A DNA stretch of 64,000 nucleotides from Bacillus massiliigorillae (GCF_000380245.2 NZ_HG428741.1:505580-569579); one strand, 5' to 3'. Positions 1 through 10,131 are shown, numbered from the stretch's first letter. The notes: generated by a model not told the origin, from the sequence alone. A program made the numbers and translations.

Positions 1-1121
1 AAGACATCATGGTTGGCAAAGTATCTATTAATAACTTTAAAGATATAGAAGTAGAGGATTTATTAGGTAGAGAGCCTATTTCACTAAATATGGCATCAAT
101 ATCAAAATATATATCAAATAAAACTGTTTTAGTTACTGGTGCAGGTGGATCTATAGGATCTGAGATTTGTAGACAAATAAGCAAGTTCCATCCGAAAAAA
201 TTAGTTTTATTAGGACATGGTGAAAATAGTATTTATTTAATAGATATGGAATTAAAGAATAAATATAAAGATTCAATAGAGACTATTCCTATTATTGCAG
301 ATGTTCAAGACAGAACTAGAATCTTTGAAGTTATGGAGCATTACAAACCGAATGTAGTTTATCATGCAGCAGCTCATAAACACGTACCTTTAATGGAAAA
401 TAATCCATGTGAAGCTGTTAAAAATAATGTGTTTGGAACAAAAAATGTAGCTGAAGCGGCAGATCAATATAATGTGGAAACCTTTGTCATGATTTCATCT
501 GATAAGGCCGTTAAACCACCTAATATAATGGGTGCAACGAAACGAACAGCAGAAATGATCATACAACGATTGAATGTGAAAAGTCGAACAAAATTTGTTG
601 CTGTGCGGTTTGGAAACGTATTAGGTAGTAGAGGAAGTGTTATTCCTTTATTTAAAAAACAAATTAAAGCGGGTGGTCCTGTGACTGTAACGCATCCGGA
701 AATGGTTCGTTATTTCATGACAATACCAGAAGCTTCTCGGCTAGTGATTCAAGCTGGAGCTCTAGCAAAAGGTGGAGAAATATTTGTATTAGATATGGGA
801 GAACCAGTGAAAATTGTAGATCTCGCAAAAAATATGATTGAACTGTCGGGTCATACTGTAGAGGAAATTGGTATAAAGTTCACAGGTGTTCGACCAGGAG
901 AAAAATTGTATGAGGAATTATTTAATAATGAAGAAACGAACAGCAAACAAGTGTTTCCTAAGATATTTGTAGGGAATATTGATGTGAATCATTCTGAGGA
1001 ACTAGATTACTTTTTGAAGAATTTTAGTGAAATGTCGGTAGCTGAGGTTAAAGAGTATATATTGAGTATTGCGAATAACAGACGTTTAAAATTAAAGAAA
1101 AAGCTACTTCAGAAATTCTGA
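1..1121 (+). CDS. NDP-sugar 4,6-dehydratase/epimerase, CapD/EpsC family (5' end outside window)
   Basis: Converts an activated sugar, typically UDP-GlcNAc, to a 4-keto-6-deoxy intermediate for surface polysaccharide synthesis. The frame is open from base 3 and the residues before the first ATG at 9 (G-D-I) fit the family's linker, so this is the C-terminal part of a longer protein whose N-terminal membrane half lies outside the window. Seen: the Rossmann motif TGAGGSIGSE, a SSDKAVKPPNIMGATKR stretch (the catalytic region of the CapD/FlaA1 group, with Met in place of the usual Tyr) and VRPGEKLYEEL. The sugar transferase gene follows 35 bp downstream, so they probably form one operon. The family is certain. 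The exact sugar product is inferred. Confidence 0.9.
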   Translation, partial: DIMVGKVSINNFKDIEVEDLLGREPISLNMASISKYISNKTVLVTGAGGSIGSEICRQISKFHPKKLVLLGHGENSIYLIDMELKNKYKDSIETIPIIADVQDRTRIFEVMEHYKPNVVYHAAAHKHVPLMENNPCEAVKNNVFGTKNVAEAADQYNVETFVMISSDKAVKPPNIMGATKRTAEMIIQRLNVKSRTKFVAVRFGNVLGSRGSVIPLFKKQIKAGGPVTVTHPEMVRYFMTIPEASRLVIQAGALAKGGEIFVLDMGEPVKIVDLAKNMIELSGHTVEEIGIKFTGVRPGEKLYEELFNNEETNSKQVFPKIFVGNIDVNHSEELDYFLKNFSEMSVAEVKEYILSIANNRRLKLKKKLLQKF

Positions 1122-1155
1122 CATGGGAAAATTAAGAAGTTAGGGAGTAATAAAG

Positions 1156-1764
1156 TTGCTATATCTTAAAATCAAGAGAATGTTAGACGTGTTTTTATCG
1201 ATAACAGGGCTATTAATATTATCTCCAATTTTTCTAGTCTTAATGATTTTGATTAAGCTAGATTCTGAAGGGCCTATTTTTTTTAAGCAAAAGCGTGTAG
1301 GGAAGAATAAGGGGTTATTTAATATTCTGAAATTCAGAACCATGATAATAAGCACTCCAAAAGATATACCAACCCATTTGTTGGAAAATTCTAAGTGCTG
1401 CATTACAAGAGTGGGTAGGATTTTGAGAAAAACAAGTTTAGATGAATTACCACAATTATTGAATATATTATTTGGTGATATGAGCTTTATTGGACCTAGA
1501 CCAGCTTTATGGAATCAATTTGATTTAGTGGAAGCAAGAGATAAGTATAAAGCTAATAATGTGACGCCAGGATTAACAGGATGGGCACAAATAAATGGTA
1601 GAGATAAACTATCTATTGATGAAAAAGCAAAGTTGGATGGAGAGTATGTTACGAATTTTGGATTCGTGATGGATTGTAAGTGTTTTTTTAAGAGTTTTAT
1701 CTCTGTAGTTAAGCATGATGAGGTGATTGAAGGAAAGAGTAAATCAATAATTGATAAAAAGTGA
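1156..1764 (+). CDS. priming undecaprenyl-phosphate sugar transferase (EpsL/WcaJ-type, short form)
   Basis: Transfers the first sugar-1-phosphate to undecaprenyl phosphate on the cytoplasmic face of the membrane and so starts each polysaccharide repeat unit. The 202-residue length matches the short bacterial sugar transferases that carry one hydrophobic N-terminal segment (about residues 12-33). Family motifs are present: KFRTM near 60, DELPQLLNILFGDMSFIGPRP near 95-115 and GLTGWAQINGR near 140. The start is TTG, with GGGAG about 9 bp upstream. It sits directly behind the dehydratase gene, a typical arrangement. A 22-codon frame at 1770-1838 separates it from the next glycosyltransferase; it has no ribosome binding site and I do not call it a gene. 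Confidence 0.92.
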   Translation: MLYLKIKRMLDVFLSITGLLILSPIFLVLMILIKLDSEGPIFFKQKRVGKNKGLFNILKFRTMIISTPKDIPTHLLENSKCCITRVGRILRKTSLDELPQLLNILFGDMSFIGPRPALWNQFDLVEARDKYKANNVTPGLTGWAQINGRDKLSIDEKAKLDGEYVTNFGFVMDCKCFFKSFISVVKHDEVIEGKSKSIIDKK

Positions 1765-1839
1765 TTTTGATGATAAGAAATCTAGCTGAATTAATAGAAA
1801 ATTTTAAAGAACTATATGTATTTGAGGAGAAATCATAAT

Positions 1840-2949
1840 ATGAAAAAAGTGCTTTTTGTAGCTACCGTTGTTAAAAAACATATTAATGCATTTCACATAC
1901 CTTATTTGGAGTGGTTTAAAAAGAATGGATATGAGACTTATGTCTGTGCAAAGAATGATTATGGAAGCAAACAAGAATGTGTAACTCCCTTTTGTGATAA
2001 ATATTATAATCTTCCATTTGAACGTTCTCCTTTTAAATTGAATAATATCAGAACGTATAAGGCTCTAAAGAAAATAATAGAAAATGAAAAATTCGAGGTA
2101 ATTCATTGTCATACACCTGTAGGGGGGGTATTAGCCAGATTGGCAAGTATTAATGCTCGAAAGAAAGGTACAAAGATCATTTACACAGCTCATGGTTTTC
2201 ATTTTTTTAAAGGAGCACCATTAAGAAACTGGTTATTGTATTATCCAATTGAGAGACTAATGGCCAATTTTACAGATGTGCTAATCACTATTAATAAAGA
2301 AGATTTTCATAATGCGCAAAAATTTAACGCTAAGAAGATTGTGTATCTACCTGGGATTGGTGTCGATATAAAGAAATTTAAAATAAAAGCAAATAAAGAT
2401 GTAAAAAGAAATGAGTTAGGAATTAAAAAAGAGCAAACTTTTATATTATCTGTAGGTGAACTGACAAGGAGAAAAAATCATGAAGTTGTAATAAAAGCAT
2501 TGGGTATGTTAAATGGTGGTGAATTCACCTATGTTATATGTGGTCAAGGTGAGAAAGCGGAATATCTAAAAAAACTTGCCAAATCTTTGAATGTAGATGT
2601 GAAATTAGTAGGTTTTAGAACTGATATAGCAGAACTTTGCCATTCAGCAGATCTGTTTGTATTCCCTTCTCTACAAGAAGGACTCCCAGTTGCATTGATG
2701 GAAGCAATGGCTACTGGGCTACCCATTATATGTTCAAATATTAGGGGGAATACAGACTTAATTGATGAATGTAAAGGAGGATATTTTGTCAATCCAAAAG
2801 ACATAAGGGGGATTGCTGAACAGATTAATAAACTAGCAATGAATAAAGATTTAAGAGTTGCATTAGGAGCTTATAATACAGAAGCAATTAAGAAATTTGA
2901 TATTAATAATGTAAAACCAATAATGGAGAATATTTATAAGTCTCTTTAG
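1840..2949 (+). CDS. glycosyltransferase family 4 protein, EpsD-like
   Basis: Cytoplasmic or membrane-associated glycosyltransferase of GT-B fold that adds a sugar to the lipid-linked repeat unit. It has 369 residues. Near the N terminus it reads KVLFVATVVKKHINAFHIPYL, the Glyco_transf_4 type. The C-terminal half has the family's nucleotide-sugar site, FPSLQEGLPVALMEAMATG, with the EX7E arrangement. An in-frame ATG exists at 1816, but GAGGAG lies between it and the ATG at 1840, so 1840 is the real start. Donor and acceptor cannot be read from sequence. Position and similarity to EpsD-type enzymes suggest an early transfer step. Confidence 0.9.
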   Translation: MKKVLFVATVVKKHINAFHIPYLEWFKKNGYETYVCAKNDYGSKQECVTPFCDKYYNLPFERSPFKLNNIRTYKALKKIIENEKFEVIHCHTPVGGVLARLASINARKKGTKIIYTAHGFHFFKGAPLRNWLLYYPIERLMANFTDVLITINKEDFHNAQKFNAKKIVYLPGIGVDIKKFKIKANKDVKRNELGIKKEQTFILSVGELTRRKNHEVVIKALGMLNGGEFTYVICGQGEKAEYLKKLAKSLNVDVKLVGFRTDIAELCHSADLFVFPSLQEGLPVALMEAMATGLPIICSNIRGNTDLIDECKGGYFVNPKDIRGIAEQINKLAMNKDLRVALGAYNTEAIKKFDINNVKPIMENIYKSL

Positions 2950-3026
2950 AGAGGCAATGAGGTTTATGAAAATTCATGTGCGTTTATATCATCGTGGAAC
3001 AAAATATATGATTGAGGGTGTAAAAT

Positions 3027-4238
3027 ATGAAGCTATTGTTTGTTCATGGAGGGGAGAAAGTAAAAGAAGATAAGGAATTACAGCTTTATACAGATGGGAG
3101 TTATAACCAAGAGGTTTGGAATAGATATCTATCTATTTTTAGGAATGTAACCTTGGTTGCTAGGAAAGATTCAATGCTATATGAAGCGGACTTTGCTAAA
3201 AGTAATTTTCAATTTTTTGATAAAAATAAAATGAATTTTATTCAAATTCCTAACCTAACTTCCTCTAATCAGTCATTTTTTAGTCTGGCAATTCGAAAGA
3301 AACATAACTCTATAATTGAACAAGCAATTAAAGAACACGATTTTTTAATAGCTAGACTACCTAGTGGTGCGGGATATAAAGCGATAGAATATGCAAAAAA
3401 GTATAATAAACCATATCTTACAGAAGTAGTAAGCTGTCCGTGGGATTCATTGTGGAATTATAATTTAAAAGGAAAAATAATTGCTCCTTTTAGTTATTTC
3501 AGTATGAAAAAGTTTGTTGAGAGTTCACCTTATGTCATGTATGTAACTAATGAATTTCTTCAATCACGTTATCCTACAAAAGGAAAAAGTATTAACTGTT
3601 CTGATGTGACTTTAATCCAATTTGATGAAAATGTTATTAAAAAAAGACTAGAAAAAATACAAAAGAGAGACATAAAAAGTAAACTGATTATTGGTACACT
3701 GGCTGCAGTGAACGTAAAGTTTAAGGGACAACAATATGTAATAAAAGCATTAGGGAAATTAAAGAAGAAGGGAATTGTAAATTTTGAATATCAACTTGTA
3801 GGTGGAGGTGATCCATCTTTTTTAAAATGTATTGCAGAAAAGTATGGTGTTTCTAATCAAGTGACATTTTTAGGATCTATACGACATGAAGATGTCTTTA
3901 ATTGGTTGGATTCTATTGATATTTATATACAGCCAAGCAGACAAGAAGGTTTACCTAGAGCATTAATTGAAGCCATGAGTCGAGGAGTGCCTGCATTGGG
4001 TGCTGATACTGGTGGTATTCCAGAGTTATTAGGGGGTGAAGTTGTTTTTAGCAATAAGAAGCATAATATAGGCGAAATATGTTCAATTTTAGAAGAGTTC
4101 AATAATGAAATAATGGTAAAGCAAGCTAAACGTAATTATAAGGAAGCGAAAAAGTATGATAAAGAATTTATTGAGATGCGACGAAAAAAGTTCTTAGAGG
4201 AATTTGCAATAAGTGGAGGTGAAAAAGAGATAGAATGA
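3027..4238 (+). CDS. glycosyltransferase, GT4/GT1 family
   Basis: GT-B glycosyltransferase of the polysaccharide cluster, 403 residues. The C-terminal domain has the nucleotide-sugar signature QPSRQEGLPRALIEAMSRG around residue 310, followed by GADTGGIPELLGG, both usual in family 4 enzymes. The N-terminal acceptor domain is divergent, with a MKLLFVHGGEKVKED start. GAGGGTG precedes the ATG by 7 bp. The 3' end overlaps the next glycosyltransferase by 4 bp (ATGA), which indicates translational coupling. Specificity is unknown. Confidence 0.88.
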   Translation: MKLLFVHGGEKVKEDKELQLYTDGSYNQEVWNRYLSIFRNVTLVARKDSMLYEADFAKSNFQFFDKNKMNFIQIPNLTSSNQSFFSLAIRKKHNSIIEQAIKEHDFLIARLPSGAGYKAIEYAKKYNKPYLTEVVSCPWDSLWNYNLKGKIIAPFSYFSMKKFVESSPYVMYVTNEFLQSRYPTKGKSINCSDVTLIQFDENVIKKRLEKIQKRDIKSKLIIGTLAAVNVKFKGQQYVIKALGKLKKKGIVNFEYQLVGGGDPSFLKCIAEKYGVSNQVTFLGSIRHEDVFNWLDSIDIYIQPSRQEGLPRALIEAMSRGVPALGADTGGIPELLGGEVVFSNKKHNIGEICSILEEFNNEIMVKQAKRNYKEAKKYDKEFIEMRRKKFLEEFAISGGEKEIE

Positions 4239-5398
4239 TTAGAGTATTACATAAGGTACATAGTTTGGAAGCTGGGGGAATTCAAAGTTTTATAATGAAT
4301 GTTTATAGAAATATAGATAGAAGTAAAATACAGTTTGATTTCTTGGTATCAGAGATTAATGTTCCTGGTGGATATGATGATGAAATTCTTTATTTGGGAG
4401 GTCGTATATATGAAATTCCTAATAGGAGACAGGGGGTATTAAATACTTATAGAAAATTAAATGCATTTTTTAAAGAGCACCCTAATTATAAAATTATACA
4501 TGCTCATTTAAGCTCATTAACGGACGTTTCTTCTCTTAGAGTAGCTAAAAGACATAGGGTACCAGTGAGAATTGTTCACAGCCATAATATAATGGAGGGA
4601 GGAAGTAAATTACATAAATACCTTCATCAATTGAATCAATATTCCATACAGTCATATGCAACTGACTATTTTTCATGCTCTGATTTAGCAGGCAAATGGA
4701 TGTACCCGAATAATATATATCATAATCATAAATTTCATGTGGTGAATAATGGCATAGATACTGAAAAATTTATATTTAATGAAAGTGTTAGAAAGTCCGT
4801 TCGTGAAGAGTTGAACATTTTGGATAAATATGTTGTCGGACATATTGGAAGGTTTCATCCGCAAAAAAATCATGATTTTTTAATAGATATTTTTAAAGAA
4901 TTACATGATCAGCAGGAAGATGCTGTACTACTCTTGGTCGGTGATGGTGACCTTAGACCAAAGATTCAAGAAAAAGTGTCTGATTTAGGATTGAATGAAA
5001 ATGTAATTTTTACTGGTGTTCGTTGCGATATCCCACAATTGCTTCAAGCAATGGATGTATTCGTTTTTCCATCTGTCTATGAAGGGTTAGGAATTGCTTT
5101 GATAGAAGCTCAGGCTTCTGGACTTAATTGTTTTACTTCAAATAAGGTAGTGCCTGCGGATGTTAACATTACAAATTTAGTGAAATTTATGGATTTAAGC
5201 AAGTCTGCAAAGCAATGGGCAAAAGAAATTTTGCTAACTAAAAATGATAAAAGGAAAATGACAAAAGAAGATATAGAAAAGGCAGGGTATGATATTCATC
5301 AAGTTACGAAGAACTTGCAAAAATGGTATGAATTAAAAGCATTAATAGCTCCTAATAGAGAAAGAAATGAGGATATAGTGAAAGATGACTTCTCTTAA
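4235..5398 (+). CDS. glycosyltransferase family 1/4 protein, EpsF-like
   Basis: Glycosyltransferase with an N terminus of the EpsF type (IRVLHKVHSLEAGGIQSF), in which the glycine-rich loop is part of the acceptor domain. The C-terminal donor site reads FPSVYEGLGIALIEAQASG near residue 285. Length is 387 residues, normal for the family. It overlaps the previous gene by 4 bp and the following polymerase gene by 14 bp, so the three are translated together. It probably adds one sugar of the exopolysaccharide repeat. The linkage cannot be deduced. Confidence 0.9.
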   Translation: MIRVLHKVHSLEAGGIQSFIMNVYRNIDRSKIQFDFLVSEINVPGGYDDEILYLGGRIYEIPNRRQGVLNTYRKLNAFFKEHPNYKIIHAHLSSLTDVSSLRVAKRHRVPVRIVHSHNIMEGGSKLHKYLHQLNQYSIQSYATDYFSCSDLAGKWMYPNNIYHNHKFHVVNNGIDTEKFIFNESVRKSVREELNILDKYVVGHIGRFHPQKNHDFLIDIFKELHDQQEDAVLLLVGDGDLRPKIQEKVSDLGLNENVIFTGVRCDIPQLLQAMDVFVFPSVYEGLGIALIEAQASGLNCFTSNKVVPADVNITNLVKFMDLSKSAKQWAKEILLTKNDKRKMTKEDIEKAGYDIHQVTKNLQKWYELKALIAPNRERNEDIVKDDFS

Positions 5399-6575
5399 CA
5401 AAGTAGTTTTATTTCTTCTTTTATCAGGAGTTTTTTTCTCGGGAAGTATATGCATGGTAGAAGAATGGCTACATTTAACTGATATTGTTTTAAGTATTTC
5501 TATGCTAGGGATATTATTTATGTATTTGTTAAACCTTAAAATAGATTTAGAAATACCTAAAGTCTTATCAATGATCTACTTCTTTTTTTTATTATTTATT
5601 TTTATTTCTTCACTAGTGAATGGTAGTCTACAAAGTCTATTGTCTTCGTTTAGATATATATTAATATTTATAACTTTAAGCATTGTTGTTCCTAATTTAT
5701 TAAAAGAGAAAACATTACCGATTTCTATGGGAGCTTTAATATGTAGTCAAATTCCTTTAATAGTATTATCATTCACGAAACAAAATCCTTTTATTGATAT
5801 ATATGGATATGGAGCATATTCCGGTATATTTTATAATCCAAATTCATATGGTTTGGTGGTTGCTACAATTTTCGTGGTAATATTAGGGCTTTATTATGAA
5901 TTTATTGGAAGTGGAAGATATGGAATTCAATTGTTATTATTATTGTCATTATTTTCACTTTTTCTTTTAACTATATTTTCAAGTAGTAGAACTAGTGTTA
6001 CTGCTATCATTTTCATAATTATAATGTTTTTAATCTTATATGTAATTAAGAATAATGGTTTAAAGAAAATTTCAATAAAAAGAATTAGAAATATTTTTTT
6101 GAAATGTATAGCTTCTATCTTCTGTATAGTAATTTTTATTAAAAGTAAATATTTTAATATTTTTGAAGGGAAAATATTGGAAAAATATATAAGCAAATAT
6201 AATTCAGGAGATGTTTTAGACCAAAGAGGTTATATATTTTCCAATACAATTAGTGAAGCGAAACTGTTTGGATATGGTCCAGATTATTTTACTAAAGAGT
6301 TTGGTATAGCGGCACATAATACTTTTATTAGCATTTTGGGTCAATTTGGTCTATGTGCAAGCGTATTGTTTCTTATATTATGGATGGTTCTTATAAATAA
6401 AAGTATTAAATTTTATTTTAAGAGTGAAAATCGATATAGTATGTTACCTGTTCTTATAGTGACATTTTTTCTGTTAACTTCTATTACTGAAATCATGTTA
6501 ATGAAAACAAGCATGCTATTGGGAATGATAATAATTGGCCTCATTTTTGTTGAAAGTAATTATAAAAGAAATTAA
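5385..6575 (+). CDS. Wzy-like O-antigen/exopolysaccharide polymerase
   Basis: Polytopic membrane protein of 396 residues with about ten hydrophobic segments, starting at residues 5-22 and 30-47. A short extracellular-type loop contains FGYGPDYFTKEFGIAAHNTFISILGQFG; the HNTF element is typical of the O-antigen ligase/polymerase (Wzy_C) superfamily. In such clusters this protein links lipid-carried repeat units into polymer outside the membrane, working with a Wzx flippase (here probably the gene at 10132). Codon use is extremely AT-rich, as in the whole cluster. The start at 5385 overlaps the preceding gene, so it is translationally coupled. Ligase versus polymerase cannot be resolved, but a Gram-positive context favours polymerase. 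Confidence 0.82.
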   Translation: MTSLNKVVLFLLLSGVFFSGSICMVEEWLHLTDIVLSISMLGILFMYLLNLKIDLEIPKVLSMIYFFFLLFIFISSLVNGSLQSLLSSFRYILIFITLSIVVPNLLKEKTLPISMGALICSQIPLIVLSFTKQNPFIDIYGYGAYSGIFYNPNSYGLVVATIFVVILGLYYEFIGSGRYGIQLLLLLSLFSLFLLTIFSSSRTSVTAIIFIIIMFLILYVIKNNGLKKISIKRIRNIFLKCIASIFCIVIFIKSKYFNIFEGKILEKYISKYNSGDVLDQRGYIFSNTISEAKLFGYGPDYFTKEFGIAAHNTFISILGQFGLCASVLFLILWMVLINKSIKFYFKSENRYSMLPVLIVTFFLLTSITEIMLMKTSMLLGMIIIGLIFVESNYKRN

Positions 6576-6614
6576 TTAAATTATCGTTTTGGGTATTACA
6601 ATGAGGAGGATAAG

Positions 6615-7651
6615 ATGACTAAGATTAGTATCATAGTTCCTATTTATAATATGGAAAAGTGCTTACAAAGAAGTATTGAGAGTATACAAAGACAAATATT
6701 TCTGGATTTAGAAATTATACTAGTGAACGATGGTTCTACTGATAATAGTTTATCAATTTGCGAAGAACTTCAACAAAATGATAATCGTATAAAAGTGATT
6801 AATCAGAAGAATGAAGGTGTTTCTTCTGCTAGAAATGCAGGAATAGCAGTTGCTGATGGAGAGTATATAGGTTTTGTTGATCCAGATGATTGGATAAAAC
6901 CAGAAATGTATAATAACATGTATAATTTGATGGAAAAAATACAAGCAGATATTTGTATGTGTAGTTATGTAAAAGAACAACAAGGGAAAAGTACTGCTGA
7001 GATTTTAAAGATTAATAAAACGGTATTAAAAAAGAATGAGATACCAAAAATAATTGTTGCAGATATGATAGGGAATATTAGTTTAAATAGTGGCTTACAA
7101 CCAGTAATGGGGAGCGTGTGTAGGTTATTAATAAAAAAGGAATTAATAAAAAGAAACAATCTGAAATTTGAAATGGGAATTCCTTTAATGGAGGACCTTA
7201 TATTTTGTGTCCAATTGTTTTTAAAAAGTGATTTGGTTTGTATTGATCGAGGACTATACTATCATTATATGATGAATTCAAATTCAGCGGTTACATCGTA
7301 TAGAGCCAATATAACTTTGGTGCAAAAAGATGTATATAAGAAATTAGAATCTGTCTTAAAAGAAGAAAAGGTTTTTTTAGTGTTAAAGATAGAATGAAAA
7401 TAAGATATGTAAACTTTATTTGTGATGCAATAATAAATGAAGTTCATGAAAATAATCATAAAATGAAGAATGAAAAGATAGAATTCATAAGAAATTTATG
7501 TCGAGATAATAGGTTAAAGAGCATTTTAAAAGAAATAGACATGAAGGGGTACACCATAAGAAAAAGAATAATTCTTACTGCTTTGAAAAATCAAATGGCT
7601 TTATTTTTATATTTATATTATAAGCTTGTTAAATACGTTAAGAAGGTTTAA
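6615..7651 (+). pseudogene. glycosyltransferase family 2, split by a one-base homopolymer frameshift
   Basis: The first frame (6615-7397) encodes a GT-A enzyme: ISIIVPIYNMEKCLQRSIESI at the N terminus, the VNDGSTDNS nucleotide-binding motif, and GFVDPDDW as the DXD-type metal site. It ends abruptly after VFLVLKIE. A second frame (7394-7651) carries the missing C-terminal helices (RYVNFICDAIINEV and onward, ending with YLYYKLVKYVKKV). At 7372-7378 there is a run of seven T. Adding one T there joins the frames as VFFSVKDRMKIRYVNF. The catalytic domain is complete in the first frame, so a truncated product might still bind donor. The cause could be sequencing error, a genuine mutation or phase variation. 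GAGGAGGAT precedes the ATG. Confidence 0.8.
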
Positions 7652-7720
7652 GAAAACCTAGAATGTGGAGTCAAAGTCATTGTGAAAATAGTTTATGTGC
7701 TTTTTAAAGAGGCTGATGAA

Positions 7721-8749
7721 ATGAAATATAAAATTAGCGTTATAATTCCAGTTTATAATGTTGCGATGTATCTATCGAAGTGTATTGATAGCGTAATTAA
7801 TCAAACATATAAAAATTTAGAAATAGTATTAGTAGAAGATGGATCATCTGACGATTCTGGGGAAATATGTGATTACTACGCTTTACAAGATAGTCGTATT
7901 AAAGTTATTCATAAAGATAATGGTGGTCTTTCCGATGCTAGAAATATAGGATTGGATTTGGCTACAGGAGATTATATAAGTTTTATAGATTCGGATGATT
8001 ACATACATCAAACATTTTATGATGTATTGGTGAATTTAATCACAATAAATAATGCGGATATAGCTCAATGTGATTTTTTGAAAATATACGAAGACAATAA
8101 TTGTCATAATATATGGGGGAGCAAACAGAACAATGAAAATAGTTGTGAAATCACTATATTGAATAATATTGCTGCATTAAATAACTTATATCATCAAAAC
8201 TGTGTAAGCAATGTTGTTGTTTGGAATAAAATTTATAAAAGAAATTTGTTTTCTGATATCAGATTTCCAAAGGGGAAAATTCATGAAGATGAATTTACTA
8301 CGTATAAGTTATTATATAAATCAACAAAAGTCGTTATTACGTCAAATCGATTGTATTATTATTTACAAAGACCTAATAGTATTATGGGGAGGGAATTTAA
8401 CACAAAGAGATTAGACGTTTTGGAAGCCTATTCTGCTCAAATATCTTTTTATGAAACTAATAATTTGTTTGAATTGAAAATTTATGCAATTGAGAAACTA
8501 GAAGGTTTATTGAGAGAGTTTATGATTGAGGTTTTAAAATCTAATATAGAAGATAAAGAACAAACTTTTCTTTACCTGGTCTATTACTATAGAAATGCCT
8601 ATCATCTTTTTATTAACTATATGGATGTCAGCATTATAAAAAAATTTTTGATGGAATTATTTCATTTTAGTCCAATTTATGTGGTACGAGTATTATGTAA
8701 GTTGTTGGACTTTAGAAAAAGTCTTTTAAAAGGATCTAAAACAACATGA
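7721..8749 (+). CDS. glycosyltransferase family 2 protein
   Basis: GT-A fold glycosyltransferase of 342 residues. The N-terminal catalytic domain shows ISVIIPVYNVAMYLSKCIDSV, VEDGSSDDSG and FIDSDDYI (the DXD-like metal site), then KIHEDEFTTYKLL, which probably contains the catalytic base. A longer frame begins with GTG at 7682, but AGAGG sits 8 bp before the ATG at 7721, where family homology also begins, so 7721 is preferred. It is the last glycosyltransferase of the run and is followed by a small hairpin terminator. It is related to the preceding interrupted enzyme. Acceptor and donor are unknown. Confidence 0.9.
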   Translation: MKYKISVIIPVYNVAMYLSKCIDSVINQTYKNLEIVLVEDGSSDDSGEICDYYALQDSRIKVIHKDNGGLSDARNIGLDLATGDYISFIDSDDYIHQTFYDVLVNLITINNADIAQCDFLKIYEDNNCHNIWGSKQNNENSCEITILNNIAALNNLYHQNCVSNVVVWNKIYKRNLFSDIRFPKGKIHEDEFTTYKLLYKSTKVVITSNRLYYYLQRPNSIMGREFNTKRLDVLEAYSAQISFYETNNLFELKIYAIEKLEGLLREFMIEVLKSNIEDKEQTFLYLVYYYRNAYHLFINYMDVSIIKKFLMELFHFSPIYVVRVLCKLLDFRKSLLKGSKTT

Positions 8750-8831
8750 ACTTCAGATGATATACGCAGAATTTTTAGTATATTTAAATATAATTTCCCA
8801 TTTTAGATTGAGGGTTAATTAAATGATTGTC

Positions 8832-8857
8832 TGTCTCAAATAGAGGCACTTTTTTTA
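8832..8857 (+). terminator. terminator after the glycosyltransferase run
   Basis: A 6-bp stem (TGTCTC/GAGGCA, one G-U pair) with a 5-nt loop is followed by C and eight T. It is a weak but plausible intrinsic terminator. Confidence 0.5.
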
Positions 8858-8952
8858 TGAAGAAAAATATAGGTCAATGGATAATTGTATGATAGTTTTG
8901 AGTTATAGGTTGTAAATATATTGTTTTTGATATTTAAGAGGTGAACTTTGGA

Positions 8953-8985
8953 ATGAAAAATAGTGTATTAAAGAATGATATGTAG
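8953..8985 (+). other. possible 10-codon leader ORF upstream of galE
   Basis: ATG at 8953 preceded by GAGGTG at a usable distance opens a short frame (MKNSVLKNDM) whose stop lies 4 bp before the GAGGAGAGGGAG that serves galE. It could couple translation to galE or be chance. There is no comparative support. Confidence 0.25.
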
Positions 8986-8997
8986 AGGAGAGGGAGA

Positions 8998-9990
8998 ATG
9001 AAAATTCTAGTAACTGGAGGAGCGGGTTACATTGGTTCTCATGCTGTGAAAGGTCTTTTAGAAAGAGGAGATGAAGTAGTAGTTGTCGATAATCTCGAAA
9101 CAGGTCATATAGAATCTATTCCGGACGATACGCCATTTTACAAAGGAGATATACGAGATTGTGATTTTCTAAGCGATGTGTTTGAAAAAGAGAATATTGA
9201 AGGTGTTATACATTTTGCAGCTCATTCACTAGTTGGTGAATCTGTGTCTAATCCTCTTAAATATTTTCATAATAATACATACGGAATGATGGTTTTGTTA
9301 GATGTAATGAAGGAAAAAAAGGTAGACAAAATTGTATTTTCATCTACTGCAGCTACTTATGGTGAGCCCAAATATATACCGATTATGGAAGAGACCCCGA
9401 CAAATCCAACTAATCCATATGGCGAATCAAAATTAATGATGGAAAAAATGATGAAATGGGCGGATGAAGCATACGGAATTCGTTATGTTTCACTTCGTTA
9501 TTTTAACGTTGCTGGTGCTAGCTTAGATGGTGAAATAGGGGAAAATCATCAAATTGAAACTCATATAATTCCTTTAATATTACAAACAGCATTAGGGTTA
9601 AGAGAAAATATGACTATTTTTGGTGATGATTATGACACAGAAGATGGCACTTGTATTCGTGATTATATTCATGTGGTTGATTTGGTGGAAGCGCATATTT
9701 TAGCTTTGGAATATTTGATGAAAGGTAACCAAAGTATTATTTTAAATTTAGGTAGTGGAAATGGCTATTCTGTGAAAGAACTTATTGATACTGCAAAGAA
9801 AGTAACGGGATTATCTATACATGTAGTTCAAGGCGGAAGAAGAGTAGGGGATCCAAGTAGATTAATTGCATCTAGTGAAAAAGCTAAAGCAGTTTTAGGT
9901 TGGAATCCTCAATATACAAACATTCAAGAGATTATTGAGACTGCGTGGAATTGGCATAAAGCTCATCCAAATGGATATAGCAATAAATAA
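8998..9990 (+). CDS. galE: UDP-glucose 4-epimerase
   Basis: Interconverts UDP-glucose and UDP-galactose (or the N-acetyl forms) with tightly bound NAD, supplying precursor to the polysaccharide cluster. It is a 330-residue extended short-chain dehydrogenase with the full set of marks: GGAGYIGSH at residues 7-15, [11 protein letters not shown] for the catalytic Ser, [11 protein letters not shown] for the YXXXK pair, and the epimerase signature [18 protein letters not shown] precedes the ATG. It is transcribed alone between a weak terminator upstream and a hairpin downstream, so it may have its own promoter. Substrate breadth (Glc versus GlcNAc) is not resolved. Confidence 0.96.
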   Translation: MKILVTGGAGYIGSHAVKGLLERGDEVVVVDNLETGHIESIPDDTPFYKGDIRDCDFLSDVFEKENIEGVIHFAAHSLVGESVSNPLKYFHNNTYGMMVLLDVMKEKKVDKIVFSSTAATYGEPKYIPIMEETPTNPTNPYGESKLMMEKMMKWADEAYGIRYVSLRYFNVAGASLDGEIGENHQIETHIIPLILQTALGLRENMTIFGDDYDTEDGTCIRDYIHVVDLVEAHILALEYLMKGNQSIILNLGSGNGYSVKELIDTAKKVTGLSIHVVQGGRRVGDPSRLIASSEKAKAVLGWNPQYTNIQEIIETAWNWHKAHPNGYSNK

Positions 9991-10038
9991 TACAGAAATT
10001 TTAATCTAATAATTATTGTTTAAATCAATAAAAATGTT

Positions 10039-10069
10039 AAGTCTGTTGGTTAGTAACAGGCTTATTTTG
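10039..10069 (+). terminator. terminator after galE
   Basis: Inverted repeat AAGTCTGTT/AACAGGCTT with a 7-nt loop, one G-U pair, followed by a short T-rich tract. Confidence 0.6.
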
Positions 10070-10131
10070 TTTGGATTAAATAATTCTAATACTATTTGTT
10101 GAAGGATTAGATTTAGATTGGGGACTTTAAA

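Noticed and set aside
1770..1838. 22-codon ORF between the sugar transferase and the EpsD-like gene
   Set aside because: No ribosome binding site of its own and it runs through that of the next gene.
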